From NCBI RefSeq assembly GCF_000296835.1, contig NZ_CAKE01000002.1, positions 301,155-365,154 on the forward strand: 64,000 nucleotides of DNA, written 5' to 3'. How positions within the stretch are numbered: the first letter of the stretch is position 1; every line of letters begins with the position of its first letter. The position numbers and the translations under genes are program-made. Positions 1 through 9,340 of this stretch are shown piece after piece. The notes under the pieces were generated by a model. The model worked only from the letters and a program-made list of their open reading frames with translations. It did no database searches and was not told the DNA's origin. The DNA is from Lactobacillus hominis DSM 23910 = CRBIP 24.179. Lineage in GTDB: Bacteria > Bacillota > Bacilli > Lactobacillales > Lactobacillaceae.

Positions 1-392
1 AATTCTGTTTGAAGCTTATTTAAGGCTGCCTGATCACCATTTTTAAACTTTTCAAGATCTGGCAGTAAAGCATCTTCAATCAAGGACTTAATGACGAGAT
101 TTTCTAACTTGATAGTGTGGACTGGATGACCAGGAATTGAAAAATCGGGATTTTCTTTATTTTGCTTAATATTATCTTTGAACAAGTCCACATGTACATT
201 ACACAAATACTGAATTTGGCGCGGATCTAGCCCGCCTGCAATTAGTGCACGTTCAGCTTTAGTGATCTCGCTGACGTCGACTTGGTCAAAATTTTCTTGA
301 AACATTTTTTTAGCGTTTGCTAAGTCGCCGCCATCTTGAATATAGTGTAGAATCTTTAAAATCGCTGCTTGTCTTTTGTTATCTTGCTTCAT
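1..392 (-). CDS. DUF438-domain protein, 5' part only (C-terminus beyond window)
   Basis: The gene reads leftward and runs off the window edge, so only about 130 N-terminal residues are visible. The start is the ATG at 392-390. The visible part is helical and contains 'DGGDLANAKKMFQENF' and a motif of the type P-G-H-P-V-H-T-x-K-L-E-N, typical of DUF438 proteins, which often carry a hemerythrin-like and a PAS domain further on. Such proteins are thought to sense redox state or gas ligands, but no function is shown here. It lies 89 bp downstream of the DUF59/DUF1858 gene in the same direction, a pairing that is common in Firmicutes. Family call is fairly sure, role unknown. Confidence 0.75.
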   Translation of the reverse strand, partial: MKQDNKRQAAILKILHYIQDGGDLANAKKMFQENFDQVDVSEITKAERALIAGGLDPRQIQYLCNVHVDLFKDNIKQNKENPDFSIPGHPVHTIKLENLVIKSLIEDALLPDLEKFKNGDQAALNKLQTE

Positions 393-481
393 TTTGCTTC
401 CTAAACTAAAAATTTATATTATATTTTCAAAGTCAATTGAGAGTGGCTCATCAAAACCTACGTAAAATTGCAATTTCACTA

Positions 482-1075
482 TTATCCATCAATTACTTTA
501 TAGCCCTTATCTTCAAAGGCTTTTTTTATTTTAGCTAAATCTAAATGCATAGCTTGTGCACCTAGTGGGATCGTCATTACCCTTCCTACTGTTGAAAGCA
601 GTCCTGGGATCTTAATTCTAGTAAAACCACAATCATACATAATCTGAATAAAATCAGGATATTGGCTGGCTAGTTTTTTAATTGGAACACTAAAGTCAAT
701 AATTTTTTCTTTTTCTTCAGTTGCTTCAATTTCCTCTTCTTGATCAATTGCTTGCTCATTATCTAACATTCCCAATTGCTTTTTAGCTGCCTGAGTCATT
801 TTTTCTGGACTCCAAACCGGATACCAAACAAGCTTAACGTCAACTTTATCAATACCATCAACTTGCAAGACGGCTTTTTCAATTTGATCTTGCAAATATG
901 AAGAAAGCGGGCAACCTGAAATAGTAAGTGTCATCTTCACCGTGGCATGCGAGCCTTCAATATCAATACCATAAATTAACCCCAAATTAACTACATCAAC
1001 TAATAATTCAGGATCTTGGACCTTTTGCAGCTGAGTCATAATTTGATCAACCAATTGTAAGTTCTTTTCTTTCAT
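482..1075 (-). CDS. DUF59 (MIP18-like) plus DUF1858 protein, probable Fe-S/metal handling
   Basis: A 197-residue soluble protein with two parts. Residues about 8-90 form a DUF59/MIP18 domain, with 'VQDPELLVDVVNLGLIYGID' near the start and a single Cys in 'TISGCPLSSYL'. DUF59 proteins (SufT, PaaD) help assemble or insert iron-sulfur clusters. An acidic linker (residues about 105-125) leads to a DUF1858 domain of about 70 residues, with 'MTIPLGAQAMHLDLAKIKKA' near its end. DUF1858 is often fused to or encoded next to DUF438, and a DUF438 gene follows here. A job in cluster assembly for oxygen-sensitive enzymes such as the neighbouring NrdDG is inference only. The ATG is the first available and follows an A-rich leader. 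Confidence 0.75.
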   Translation of the reverse strand: MKEKNLQLVDQIMTQLQKVQDPELLVDVVNLGLIYGIDIEGSHATVKMTLTISGCPLSSYLQDQIEKAVLQVDGIDKVDVKLVWYPVWSPEKMTQAAKKQLGMLDNEQAIDQEEEIEATEEKEKIIDFSVPIKKLASQYPDFIQIMYDCGFTRIKIPGLLSTVGRVMTIPLGAQAMHLDLAKIKKAFEDKGYKVIDG

Positions 1076-1132
1076 TGCTTTACCTCAAAAAAATAAGAGA
1101 AACAAAATTGTCTCTCTTATATTCTACATAAC

Positions 1133-1846
1133 CTATCGGACTAATTTGTCCCAAATTATAACTTTATTAGCTTTGAGCGATTTTTGAACGTCAATAATTC
1201 TTTGATTGCTTGAACCTCTAAATTGTAGGGTTAAGTCCTTCAAATCATCCATAAAGCGACCATCAACTAAAATATCAATCTTAGATAGCATCTCTTTTTT
1301 ATCGGGGGTTTCTTTTTGCAATTCATCCCAGGCATAGCCAGACCAAGACCAAATATCTTTACTATGACCAAACTCCTTGCGGACGCGATTTATAATTTTT
1401 AGACAAACCCAGGTATTCAAAAATGGTTCGCCACCAAGTAGCGTTAAGCCCTGAACATAAGATTGAGACATATCTTCAATGATCTTATCTTCTAGTTCTT
1501 GGGTATAAGGTCGACCATAATTAAAATTCTGAGCAGCTAAGTTATAGCATCCCGGACAGTCAAACAAGCAGCCACTCACATAAAGACTGCACCGCACTCC
1601 TTCACCATCAACGAAGTTAAACGGCTTATAGTCTGCAATCTTATGTTTAGAATATTCTTCTGAAACCCACTCACCTGGCTTAGGATTTTTAGGCATTTTG
1701 TGCTGACGCTTGAGGAGTTTAGCATGCTGGACTTGGGGCTTATATTGGTTAGCATCGACAAAAACGGTATCGCCGCCAATATTTACTTTGATTAAATTAC
1801 CACGGACGTCAGGTCCTTCTTGGTTATTTTTATCCTTTTCAGGCAT
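1133..1846 (-). CDS. nrdG: Anaerobic ribonucleotide reductase activating enzyme NrdG
   Basis: A radical-SAM activase that installs the glycyl radical on NrdD using S-adenosylmethionine and a [4Fe-4S] cluster. The cluster ligands are visible as C93-x3-C97-x2-C100 in 'CLFDCPGC', preceded by 'FVDGEGVRCSLYVSG'. 'LLGGEPFLN' is the usual SAM-contacting GGE motif. At 237 residues it carries about 50 residues more than the common core, which would begin near the internal Met at residue 51, so the true start could be internal. The annotated ATG overlaps the nrdD stop codon (TAATG, one shared base), which indicates translational coupling and supports the long form. Confidence 0.93.
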   Translation of the reverse strand: MPEKDKNNQEGPDVRGNLIKVNIGGDTVFVDANQYKPQVQHAKLLKRQHKMPKNPKPGEWVSEEYSKHKIADYKPFNFVDGEGVRCSLYVSGCLFDCPGCYNLAAQNFNYGRPYTQELEDKIIEDMSQSYVQGLTLLGGEPFLNTWVCLKIINRVRKEFGHSKDIWSWSGYAWDELQKETPDKKEMLSKIDILVDGRFMDDLKDLTLQFRGSSNQRIIDVQKSLKANKVIIWDKLVR

Positions 1847-4056
1847 TAATATTCCTTGTTCTTTCTAATTTCTTTACTTGCTACTTGTTGCTCCATACCT
1901 AAGTTCATGTGCTTTACCCGGTGGACAATTTCTTCGTGACGGCCATGAACCATTGGACGCTTAAGTGGATTTCCTAAATAGCCACAAGTACGTTTTACAC
2001 AATCACAGGTTTCTGGATCGTGATTGCCACACTTCGGACATTCAAATCCCTTAGCAGTTGCCTTAAATTCACCGGCAAAGCCGCACTTGAAGCAGTGGTC
2101 AATTGGAGTGTTTGTTCCTAAATATCCCACCTTATCATAAGCCCAGTCCCAAACAGCTTCTAAGGCCTTAGGATTTTGCTTTAAGTTAGGGTATTCACAG
2201 TAATGGATAAAGCCACCAGCAGCATAATATGGGTATGGTGCTTCAAAAGCTAACTTTTCAAATGGGGTTGGGTGTTTTCTAACATCGTAGTGGAAAGAGT
2301 TAGTGTAGTATTCCTTATCGGTGATGTCTTTGACCTTGCCAAATTTTTCAGTATCTAATCTGCAGAATCTATCAGTTAAGCTCTCACTAGGAGTTGAGTA
2401 AACGCTGTAGTGGTAGTGGTTAGGATCTTGTTTTTCCCACTTAGCGCAGTAGTCGTGAAGCTGCTTAACAATATTAATTGTAAATTGGTGAGCTTGCTCA
2501 TTATGCTCCCAATTAGGACCATAAAAGACAGTGCCGACTTCATAAAGTCCGATGTAGCCAAGTGAAACGGTGCAGCGACCATTGATAAAGAGCTGGTTGA
2601 CGTCATCAGTTGCCTTTAAACGTTTACCAAACGCACCATATTCATACAAAATTGGAGCATTATCAGGCACGGCTTGGCGACAGCGCGCTGCTTTGACTTG
2701 GAGTGCTTCGTGAGCAGTTTGAACTTTTTCTTTAAAGATCTTCCAGAACAAGTCCTTGTCACCCTTTGATTCCATTGCAATTCTCGGTAGATTTAAAGTG
2801 ACAACTCCCAAGTTCATTCGACCCGAGTTAACTTCCTTGCCAGTTTCAGGATCTTCCCAGCCTTGTAAAAATGAGCGACAACCCATTGGCGCCTTAAAGG
2901 ATCCAGTGATCTTTTTAAGAGTGTCATACATGACAACATCTGGGTACATTCTCTTAGTTGAACATTCTAAGGCTAATTCTTTGATGTCATAGTTAGGATC
3001 ACCAGGATGCAAGTTAAGGCCTTTTTTTAAGGTGAAAACTAATTTAGGAAAGATTGCAGTTCGCTTATCTTTACCTAATCCTTCAATTCGGATCTTAAGG
3101 ATAGATTTTTGAATTTCACGCTCAATCCAGCTCGTACCCAGTCCAAAGCCTAAAGTGGTAAATGGTGTTTGACCCTGACTTGAAAACAAGGTATTAATCT
3201 CATATTCAAGTGCTTGCATAGCATCGTAGATATCTTTTTTAGTGCGCTTTTTGGCAAAAGCTTCGATCTTTTCTTCATCATCAAAGAACTCACTGGCTTC
3301 TTTAATATTCTTGTGGTAGTTCTTTTCAGCATATGGAGCTAAGACCTCGTCAACGCGATCAGCACTACAGCCACCGTATTGACTAGAAGCGACATTAGCG
3401 ATGATTTGTGACATTTGAGCTGTTGCGGTTTCAATTGAATGTGGACTTTCAATATTTGCATTACCGATGGTAAAACCATGAGCCAGCATTTCTTTAAAAT
3501 CAATCAAGCAGCAGTTAGTCAACGGACTGAGTGGAGTGTAGTCTAAGTCGTGCCAGTGAATATCACCACGCAAGTGCGCTTTTGCAATATGTTCAGGCAT
3601 CATAGTTAGACCGATAGTTTTACCCACCACACCAGCTGTTAAATCACGCTGGGTTGAAAAAACTCGTGAATCCTTATTAGCATTTTCATTAACGATAGTT
3701 GGATCATGGTGGACTAAACGTTGCAAACGGTTAGTAGTCTTAGTTTGCTCTTTAAAGTTAAGTTCATCTTGTCTTCTATAGTCAATATAAGCTTGGGCCT
3801 GTTTAACGTAGCCTTCTTCACGCAAAACTGCCACAAAGCTTGCCGCAATATCTTGGGCACGCACATTATCTTTATTGCTGATCTTTTTCAAAATCAAGGG
3901 CAATAATTGACCTTCTTGATCCTTTAAGCCCATTTTTTCTAAGATCATTTGTAATTTATAAAGTCCAAAGTCGTAGACGCTACCGTCACGTTTAGTAACT
4001 TTTTCAGGGATATTTAAGTCATTGGCTTTTTGAATTTCGCGGCGTTGTTTTAGCAT
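1846..4056 (-). CDS. nrdD: Anaerobic ribonucleoside-triphosphate reductase NrdD
   Basis: Class III reductase converting NTPs to dNTPs without oxygen, activated by NrdG. An ATP-cone starts near the N-terminus ('KVTKRDGSVYDFGLYKLQMI'). The C-terminal part has the zinc ribbon ('CFKCGFAG' and 'CPKCGNHD') and the glycyl-radical motif 'RTCGYLG'. I chose the ATG at 4056-4054, preceded by a purine-rich site (GAAAGAAGA). A longer frame to 4182 adds a hydrophobic, unrelated 42-residue tail that overlaps the promoter region. About 736 residues fits the family. It forms an operon with nrdG, and a NrdR-like box lies about 50 bp upstream. Confidence 0.96.
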   Translation of the reverse strand: MLKQRREIQKANDLNIPEKVTKRDGSVYDFGLYKLQMILEKMGLKDQEGQLLPLILKKISNKDNVRAQDIAASFVAVLREEGYVKQAQAYIDYRRQDELNFKEQTKTTNRLQRLVHHDPTIVNENANKDSRVFSTQRDLTAGVVGKTIGLTMMPEHIAKAHLRGDIHWHDLDYTPLSPLTNCCLIDFKEMLAHGFTIGNANIESPHSIETATAQMSQIIANVASSQYGGCSADRVDEVLAPYAEKNYHKNIKEASEFFDDEEKIEAFAKKRTKKDIYDAMQALEYEINTLFSSQGQTPFTTLGFGLGTSWIEREIQKSILKIRIEGLGKDKRTAIFPKLVFTLKKGLNLHPGDPNYDIKELALECSTKRMYPDVVMYDTLKKITGSFKAPMGCRSFLQGWEDPETGKEVNSGRMNLGVVTLNLPRIAMESKGDKDLFWKIFKEKVQTAHEALQVKAARCRQAVPDNAPILYEYGAFGKRLKATDDVNQLFINGRCTVSLGYIGLYEVGTVFYGPNWEHNEQAHQFTINIVKQLHDYCAKWEKQDPNHYHYSVYSTPSESLTDRFCRLDTEKFGKVKDITDKEYYTNSFHYDVRKHPTPFEKLAFEAPYPYYAAGGFIHYCEYPNLKQNPKALEAVWDWAYDKVGYLGTNTPIDHCFKCGFAGEFKATAKGFECPKCGNHDPETCDCVKRTCGYLGNPLKRPMVHGRHEEIVHRVKHMNLGMEQQVASKEIRKNKEY

Positions 4057-4103
4057 AGTTAATTCTTCTTTCGTTAGATAGCATATGTCTATTCTAACAG
4101 AAA

Positions 4104-4119
4104 ACACAACATATTGTAT
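4104..4119 (-). promoter_or_regulatory. NrdR-like box upstream of nrdDG
   Basis: The plus-strand sequence ACACAACATATTGTAT matches the NrdR consensus acaCwAtATaTwGtgt at 14 of 16 positions by my reading. It is 48 bp upstream of the nrdD start, where a repressor box is expected. NrdR boxes usually come in pairs about three helical turns apart. A weaker candidate (about 12/16) starts at 4132, but its 28-bp offset is not ideal. This predicts repression of nrdDG when dATP/ATP levels are high. Confidence 0.6.
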
Positions 4120-4229
4120 GCTGCAGAATCCGAACAATACATTTTGTAGGTGCAAAAAGCCTACTGGGATAGTAATACACACTTTTAAAAATATTTTTCA
4201 AATTTTGTATAGGATTCAATAGACAAAAA

Positions 4230-4262
4230 AATAGTGGGTTCGCAATCTCGAATCCACTATTT
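4230..4262. terminator. Bidirectional hairpin after the surface-protein gene
   Basis: Stem AATAGTGGGTTCG pairs with CGAATCCACTATT around a 6-base loop, with A/T runs on both sides. It lies just downstream of the adhesin stop codon at 4286. Confidence 0.8.
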
Positions 4263-4285
4263 TATCTTTGATAAGGAAGAATTAT

Positions 4286-7200
4286 TTAGTTTTTCTTTTT
4301 ACGATCTGCAGCAATTCCAAATAAACCTGCAATTGATGCAACTACTAAGCCCATGATTGAAGCAGAATTTTGTTTAGCACCAGTTTGTGGAAGTGGTCTA
4401 ACCGTATCATCGTGCTTTTTAGTTGTATTTTGAGCACTCGAATGTGCAAAATTGGTCTTTCCATTATTTACATCATTAGTGGCAACAACCTTTTCTGAAA
4501 TAGCTGGCGTTTCACTTGCGTGAGGCTTAACTGTTTCTTCATCATTAGAAGTATTATCAGTATTTGGATTAGTTGGTTGATCTTCACCATGAGGTGCTGG
4601 CACATCATTATTGTCAGAATTATTGTTATCACCATTATCGTTTGGAACATCAGGTTGTGGTTCTGGTTGTGGTAATGGGTAAACTGGATTATCTGGCTGA
4701 ATGATTGGATCGTCAGTTTGACTTTGCTTTTTAGTGTAGTGAATGGTGATAGTTTCATCCTTAGTTGCATTTTCAGCGCTGACATCTTTTTCATTAGTAA
4801 AGTAGCCATCAATTACTGGATTCTTTACTGCTTCAAAGTCTGCCTTTGTCCAATTAGTGACGTCTGTTTCTTTTTTGGTTTCTGGATCTACTGATACCCA
4901 CTTAGTTATAGTGACTTCTTGCTTAAATGGAGTTTGAAGGGCTGCACCATTTTCATCTACATAGTTGATAGTTCTAGTGTAAGTCTTACTTCTTTGCTCT
5001 AAAGCTGGCTTAGTATTAGTGGTTGGATCGTCGGTTTGACTTTGCTTTTTAGTGTAGTGGATGGTGATGGTTTCATCTTTTACTGCATTTTCAGCATCGA
5101 CGTCTTTTTCATTAGTAAAGTAGCCATCAACTACCGGATTCTTTACTGCTTCATATTTATTGTCAGACCAAGATCCATAGTGCTTATTACCATTTTTATC
5201 CACAACGAATGGTCTAGTTTGTGTAACGACTTGAACAACTGGATCTTGTAACAACTTGTTGTTTTCATCTACATATCTAATTGTTCTAGTGTAACTAGTA
5301 GCTTCGTGGTCAATTGGCAAAATTGGCTTACTTGGTTGAGTAGTTGGATCACCAGTTGCTGTTTTCTTCATAGAATAAGTAACTATTATGGTACCTAAAT
5401 CAGTCTCATCAGACTTAGAATCAACGCTCATCCCTGCGACAGTAGCCTTATCAACCAAATCATAGCCAAGATCTTTTGGTGCTTTAGAAACTACATCAGC
5501 AAATGCCGGTTGATCTGATGTCCAATCAGTAGTCTTTACAACTTTATCGCCATCTTTAATAATATGACGCGTAAATGTAACTGTTTGAACATATCTACTC
5601 TTACCATCTGGTGCTCCATTTACAGGAATGTTTTTGGTTGAATCGTTTTTATCAGTTCCAACGTATTCAATAGTTCTAGTGTAAATCTTACTTTCTGTAG
5701 TATCGGTTAATAATTTAACATCTACAGTTTGATCGTCTTTTTGAGATTCAAAGACTGTATTTAAGGCATTTTTGACACTATCAGAATCAATGACATACTT
5801 TTCTTTCAAGTTATTCAAAGTATCATTCCATTTTGCCTTAGCACTACTATCAGCCCAACTTACTTGGTCACCAAAAGTATTGGAGTTATTTGCATAACTG
5901 TAAAGTGGGAAAATTGCAACAGTTTGATCACCATCTTTAAAGTTAACAGTAATCTTTTGCAATACACTAATGTGGTCCTTTACATTAAATGTACGACCAT
6001 CAGCATCAGTAATAACGATCTCAACTGGGACTTCATTGGTTGCAGCATCATAACTTGGTGCTTTGACCCATGAAACGGTATAACCATTATCTTTTAAAAG
6101 ATTTTTACTGTCATCATTAATAATGCTGTCTGGCATTAAATCAACATGATTTGCATCACTACTCTTATATGCATGTGGCGTTACAGTATTAAAGACAACC
6201 ACGTTAAAGACGCGACTAGTATTATCTTTTGAAACCTTAACTGGATATACACCTGCTTTATGAATATCAATTTGTGAAGTATCAACACTTGCATCATCAG
6301 TAAACATATTCTTTACAGTTTGGATATAAGTTTGATCATTGTCGTCCGGTCCTTGAGCTTCAAGCAAAGTTGGCGCATCGGCTTTTTGATAAATTACTCG
6401 TTCAACCGGAAGAAATAAACTTGAAATATTGCCAGTTCCTAATTGAATTGGCTTACCTTGAGCATCGTAAAACTTATACTCTGATCTATAGAAGTAGCCA
6501 TTTTGAACATCGGTAGCAGAACCAAAGTTTAATAGTTTATAACCGAAGCTTCTTAAAGTAGAATCCAAGCGTTTCATAGCTCCATTAAGGTTAACTTGAG
6601 CTTCTTTAGTTAAGAAATCATCTTTTCCAGGCTTATAGTAATTAAATGAGAAGTTATTAACTGACGCATCACCATCTTCATAAGTTGGATATTTATTATC
6701 CTTCACTAATGCATCAATGACGCTTTGAGGTACTGAGTGTAATTCTCTAGTATTAGCGTTAACACCAGTCATATCTACTAAGAAGTAATCTTTACCAACC
6801 TGATCACTCAAGTTAGTTTCAAATGCAGTATCTGCAATGTTAAACCCAGTCTTATAGAAAATACCAATAGGACTTGAAGTAGTAACTGGGTAATTCCTAT
6901 TAACATCTTTAACAGTAAACGGAACGACGATTGTCGCACTCTTACCTGCTTGCAGCTTACCAACAACAGTAAAGCCTGCAATCTTACTTGGATCTTTAGC
7001 AGCATCAGCTGCAGATTTACTATAGCCTGATGAACCAACGACTGCTGCCATACCAAAATTGGTCAAGCTTAAGCCTTGCTCACTATAATTTCCATCAAAG
7101 ACAATATTGCCTGCAGCATCTGTCTTAGTTCGACTAGCATCTACAACGATGTTAGCATTAGTTCCATCCCATGCTGGAAATTGATAAGCGTAATCGCCAA

Positions 7201-7801
7201 AACCTGTAATGTCTTGAGTTTTATCAGTTGGGTTAGTGATAGTAATTTTAAAATTGGCGTCACTAGCAGTAGATGTATTATAAATTAATTTGCTATCTTT
7301 AGTGTCGTCATTCAAGCCAATGGTAGTAATTTGACCTTCCTTATTTTTGGCATTAAATTCAATATTAGTTACTACACCATTTTTATCGACAAAAGTCGGC
7401 TTTGAATTATCTTGCTTTTTATCAGATGGAAAAAGCAATGCTGGTGATTCAGCTTTACTTTGAGCAGTGTAATCTTCACCTGCTTGAGGAGGAATTGACT
7501 TAGTAGCAGCTTGACTAGTTACAGTTGTGTTGTCTGAGCTAGGAGCTTGACTAGCTACACGTAAAGTTACACTCTTTTTAGCAGGCTTAGTATCTAAAAT
7601 TTTTTCAGAATCAGTAGTACTCTCGTCAGTTTTTGCCTGAGTTTGACTATCTTCAGTGTTTGCCTGAGTTTGACTACCTTCGTCAGTAGTAGCTGCGTGA
7701 ACTTGATTGTTGGCACCCAACATCACCAAACCAAACATCACACTAACAGCACCAATTGTTAATTTTCTAATTGAAAAACGAGGTTGTTGATCTTGTTTCA
7801 T
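4286..7801 (-). CDS. YSIRK/LPXTG cell-wall-anchored mucin-binding-type surface protein
   Basis: A 1171-residue secreted adhesin. It begins with a YSIRK-type signal peptide ('RFSIRKLTIGAVSVMFGLVM', cleavage near 'VHA'), followed by a low-complexity Ser/Thr/Gln/Asp stretch with 'TQANTEDSQTQAKTDES'. The middle (about residues 110-700) is a large unassigned extracellular region. Residues about 720-1010 contain three Mub/MucBP-like modules, each beginning 'YTRTI-x-YV', the last two ending 'KDETITIHYTKK'. An Asp/Asn/Pro-rich wall-spanning segment precedes the sortase signal 'LPQTGAKQNS', a membrane segment and the 'DRKKKN' tail. Binding to mucus or epithelium is the likely role by family; the ligand is unknown. 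Confidence 0.92.
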   Translation of the reverse strand: MKQDQQPRFSIRKLTIGAVSVMFGLVMLGANNQVHAATTDEGSQTQANTEDSQTQAKTDESTTDSEKILDTKPAKKSVTLRVASQAPSSDNTTVTSQAATKSIPPQAGEDYTAQSKAESPALLFPSDKKQDNSKPTFVDKNGVVTNIEFNAKNKEGQITTIGLNDDTKDSKLIYNTSTASDANFKITITNPTDKTQDITGFGDYAYQFPAWDGTNANIVVDASRTKTDAAGNIVFDGNYSEQGLSLTNFGMAAVVGSSGYSKSAADAAKDPSKIAGFTVVGKLQAGKSATIVVPFTVKDVNRNYPVTTSSPIGIFYKTGFNIADTAFETNLSDQVGKDYFLVDMTGVNANTRELHSVPQSVIDALVKDNKYPTYEDGDASVNNFSFNYYKPGKDDFLTKEAQVNLNGAMKRLDSTLRSFGYKLLNFGSATDVQNGYFYRSEYKFYDAQGKPIQLGTGNISSLFLPVERVIYQKADAPTLLEAQGPDDNDQTYIQTVKNMFTDDASVDTSQIDIHKAGVYPVKVSKDNTSRVFNVVVFNTVTPHAYKSSDANHVDLMPDSIINDDSKNLLKDNGYTVSWVKAPSYDAATNEVPVEIVITDADGRTFNVKDHISVLQKITVNFKDGDQTVAIFPLYSYANNSNTFGDQVSWADSSAKAKWNDTLNNLKEKYVIDSDSVKNALNTVFESQKDDQTVDVKLLTDTTESKIYTRTIEYVGTDKNDSTKNIPVNGAPDGKSRYVQTVTFTRHIIKDGDKVVKTTDWTSDQPAFADVVSKAPKDLGYDLVDKATVAGMSVDSKSDETDLGTIIVTYSMKKTATGDPTTQPSKPILPIDHEATSYTRTIRYVDENNKLLQDPVVQVVTQTRPFVVDKNGNKHYGSWSDNKYEAVKNPVVDGYFTNEKDVDAENAVKDETITIHYTKKQSQTDDPTTNTKPALEQRSKTYTRTINYVDENGAALQTPFKQEVTITKWVSVDPETKKETDVTNWTKADFEAVKNPVIDGYFTNEKDVSAENATKDETITIHYTKKQSQTDDPIIQPDNPVYPLPQPEPQPDVPNDNGDNNNSDNNDVPAPHGEDQPTNPNTDNTSNDEETVKPHASETPAISEKVVATNDVNNGKTNFAHSSAQNTTKKHDDTVRPLPQTGAKQNSASIMGLVVASIAGLFGIAADRKKKN
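4706..5152 (-). repeat. Two near-identical Mub-module repeats within the surface-protein gene
   Basis: Segments 4706-4834 and 5025-5152 are nearly the same base for base, about 319 bp apart. They encode the end of one MucBP-like module and the matching part of the next. This is tandem repeat DNA that could recombine to change the number of modules. Confidence 0.8.
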
Positions 7802-7856
7802 TGCTCATCCATCTCTTCTAAATAGCATTTTTTGATTTATCATTCTTTACCAATTA

Positions 7857-7884
7857 ATAATAACACATGTTATTGAAAGTGCAA
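7857..7884 (-). promoter_or_regulatory. Predicted promoter of the surface-protein gene
   Basis: Reading leftward, TTGCAC (7884-7879), a 16-bp spacer and TATTAT (7862-7857) form a plausible sigma-A promoter about 55 bp before the start codon. The spacer region contains the imperfect palindrome TAACACATGTTA, which could be an operator. Confidence 0.5.
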
Positions 7885-7939
7885 CAATGTTTTCTATTCT
7901 TGGCTAAGCAATATATACTATATTATTTATTATGTTAAT

Positions 7940-7978
7940 AAAAAAAGCCCCACCAAGCTCTTTAGCTTAGTGGGGTTA
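7940..7978 (-). terminator. Terminator of the ATP-grasp/asparagine synthase group
   Basis: Read leftward, CCCCACTAAGCT-aaag-AGCTTGGTGGGG is followed by CTTTTTTT. It is a strong intrinsic terminator right after the stop codon at 7984. Confidence 0.9.
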
Positions 7979-7983
7979 TTTAA

Positions 7984-9309
7984 TTAAAGTTCGTTTTCGT
8001 GATTTTGCTCTTCGCCAATTCCTTCAGCTTGCTTTTTAATACTTTGGGCAGCCTTTTCGAAGTATTGTCCTTTATTTACTTGGTAGTACTTCTTGTAGCG
8101 GCCAATGTAGTTGTGGAACATATAATGCATAAGCAACCAGCGTTTGAAGCTTTCGTCTTTCTTGTAAAAGACAGTTGTGCCGTAGCGACCTTCTTTAATC
8201 AAGCGTTCAGCTAAACGCTTGGCACCATTATCATAGGCATATTTCTTAAAGACCTTCACTGGAACACCAAGCCATAAGACATAGTCTTTACCATCTTTAT
8301 TACCGTAAACAGTTGGCTTATCTTTTAAACTATCTTCTACGTAGTCATCAATGTACCATTTAGCTAAATTATAACCATTTAAAGTTACGTAGAAACTTGA
8401 ACGACCTTGACGTAAGTTAATTTCAAAGAACTTGTATTCACCATCACGAGCATCATATTTGATGTCAAAGTTAGCCATACCTGTATAATTTAACTTTTCA
8501 AGGAATGCTTGCACTGTATCGTACAACTTTTGACTAAATGCTGGCAAAATTGCCATATAGTTTCCGATTGATTGTGGAGTTGGATCTTCAAGTAATGGGT
8601 GTCCCAAGCACATCATCTTAACTTTATGGTTTTTATCCACATAAGCGTTAAGTACACGCATGTTAGAGTCATCGCCAGGGATAAAGTCTTGCAAAATCAA
8701 GTCTTCTTTATAGCCGTGAGTATAAATCTTACCCACGATATCAGCCAATTCAGCTTCATCATGAATAGTGAAAGCTTTTTTACGACCTTCGAATTGGCAA
8801 TCAAGCCAAGAAACAGGATCTTCAGGCTTTAATTCAACTGGATAATCAAATGGGATAGTTAAATAGTTTTCTGCCTTGTAGTCAGCCATAGTGATGATCT
8901 TAGTCTTAGGATATGGCAAGCCGTACTTTTCAGCGATTTCATAAAAACCTTCTTTTGAAATCAACTTTTCAAGTAAATCGTATTGAATATAAGGTACAAT
9001 AAATGCCTCTTGTAATTCTTCCTTGTGCTTAGCAAGAAGCTCTGCATATCCATCCCCACAAGCAATCAAGATAACTGGTTCTTCGTGGTTTTTGTATTCT
9101 TGGATCTTTTGTTTCATAACGTTCATAAAACCAGGATCTTCCGCAAATCCCTCATGAACTTCAACATCGACGATCTTAGAATAACGCGTAGCAGCTAAAT
9201 GACTAGCAGCCCAAGCCTTAACCTTGATTCCGTAAGCTTCGTTAAATGAACGAGCCATCCCATATACGTTAATATCACTACCTAAAAGAATTGGCGTAAA
9301 TTTTTGCAA
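7984..9309 (-). CDS. ATP-grasp ligase, candidate D-aspartate ligase of the cell-wall cross-bridge
   Basis: A 441-residue soluble protein with an N-terminal pre-ATP-grasp fold ('ILLGSDINVYGMARSFNEAY') and a central ATP-grasp domain from about residue 120 to 320, including 'FFEINLRQGRSSFYVTLNGY', the Mg/ATP-binding Glu-x-Asn region. It is of the carboxylate-amine ligase class. In lactobacilli with L-Lys-D-Asp cross-bridges, an ATP-grasp ligase (Asl type) adds D-Asp to the lysine side chain. The next gene upstream is an asparagine synthase, which fits amidation of that residue. The family call is firm; the D-Asp substrate is inference from context. Start ATG is 9309-9307; the gap to the upstream gene is 31 bp. 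Confidence 0.7.
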   Translation of the reverse strand: MQKFTPILLGSDINVYGMARSFNEAYGIKVKAWAASHLAATRYSKIVDVEVHEGFAEDPGFMNVMKQKIQEYKNHEEPVILIACGDGYAELLAKHKEELQEAFIVPYIQYDLLEKLISKEGFYEIAEKYGLPYPKTKIITMADYKAENYLTIPFDYPVELKPEDPVSWLDCQFEGRKKAFTIHDEAELADIVGKIYTHGYKEDLILQDFIPGDDSNMRVLNAYVDKNHKVKMMCLGHPLLEDPTPQSIGNYMAILPAFSQKLYDTVQAFLEKLNYTGMANFDIKYDARDGEYKFFEINLRQGRSSFYVTLNGYNLAKWYIDDYVEDSLKDKPTVYGNKDGKDYVLWLGVPVKVFKKYAYDNGAKRLAERLIKEGRYGTTVFYKKDESFKRWLLMHYMFHNYIGRYKKYYQVNKGQYFEKAAQSIKKQAEGIGEEQNHENEL

Positions 9310-9340
9310 AACAATAACTTCTTTCTGTCTATCTTATCTT

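Noticed and set aside
4057..4182. Longer N-terminus for NrdD
   Set aside because: The extra 42 residues are hydrophobic and unrelated to the family and cover the NrdR-like box. A ribosome site fits the start at 4056.
4468..4812. 114-codon minus-strand frame inside the surface-protein gene
   Set aside because: A low-complexity shadow (Met/Leu/Ile/Gln) of the Asp/Asn-rich wall-spanning segment.
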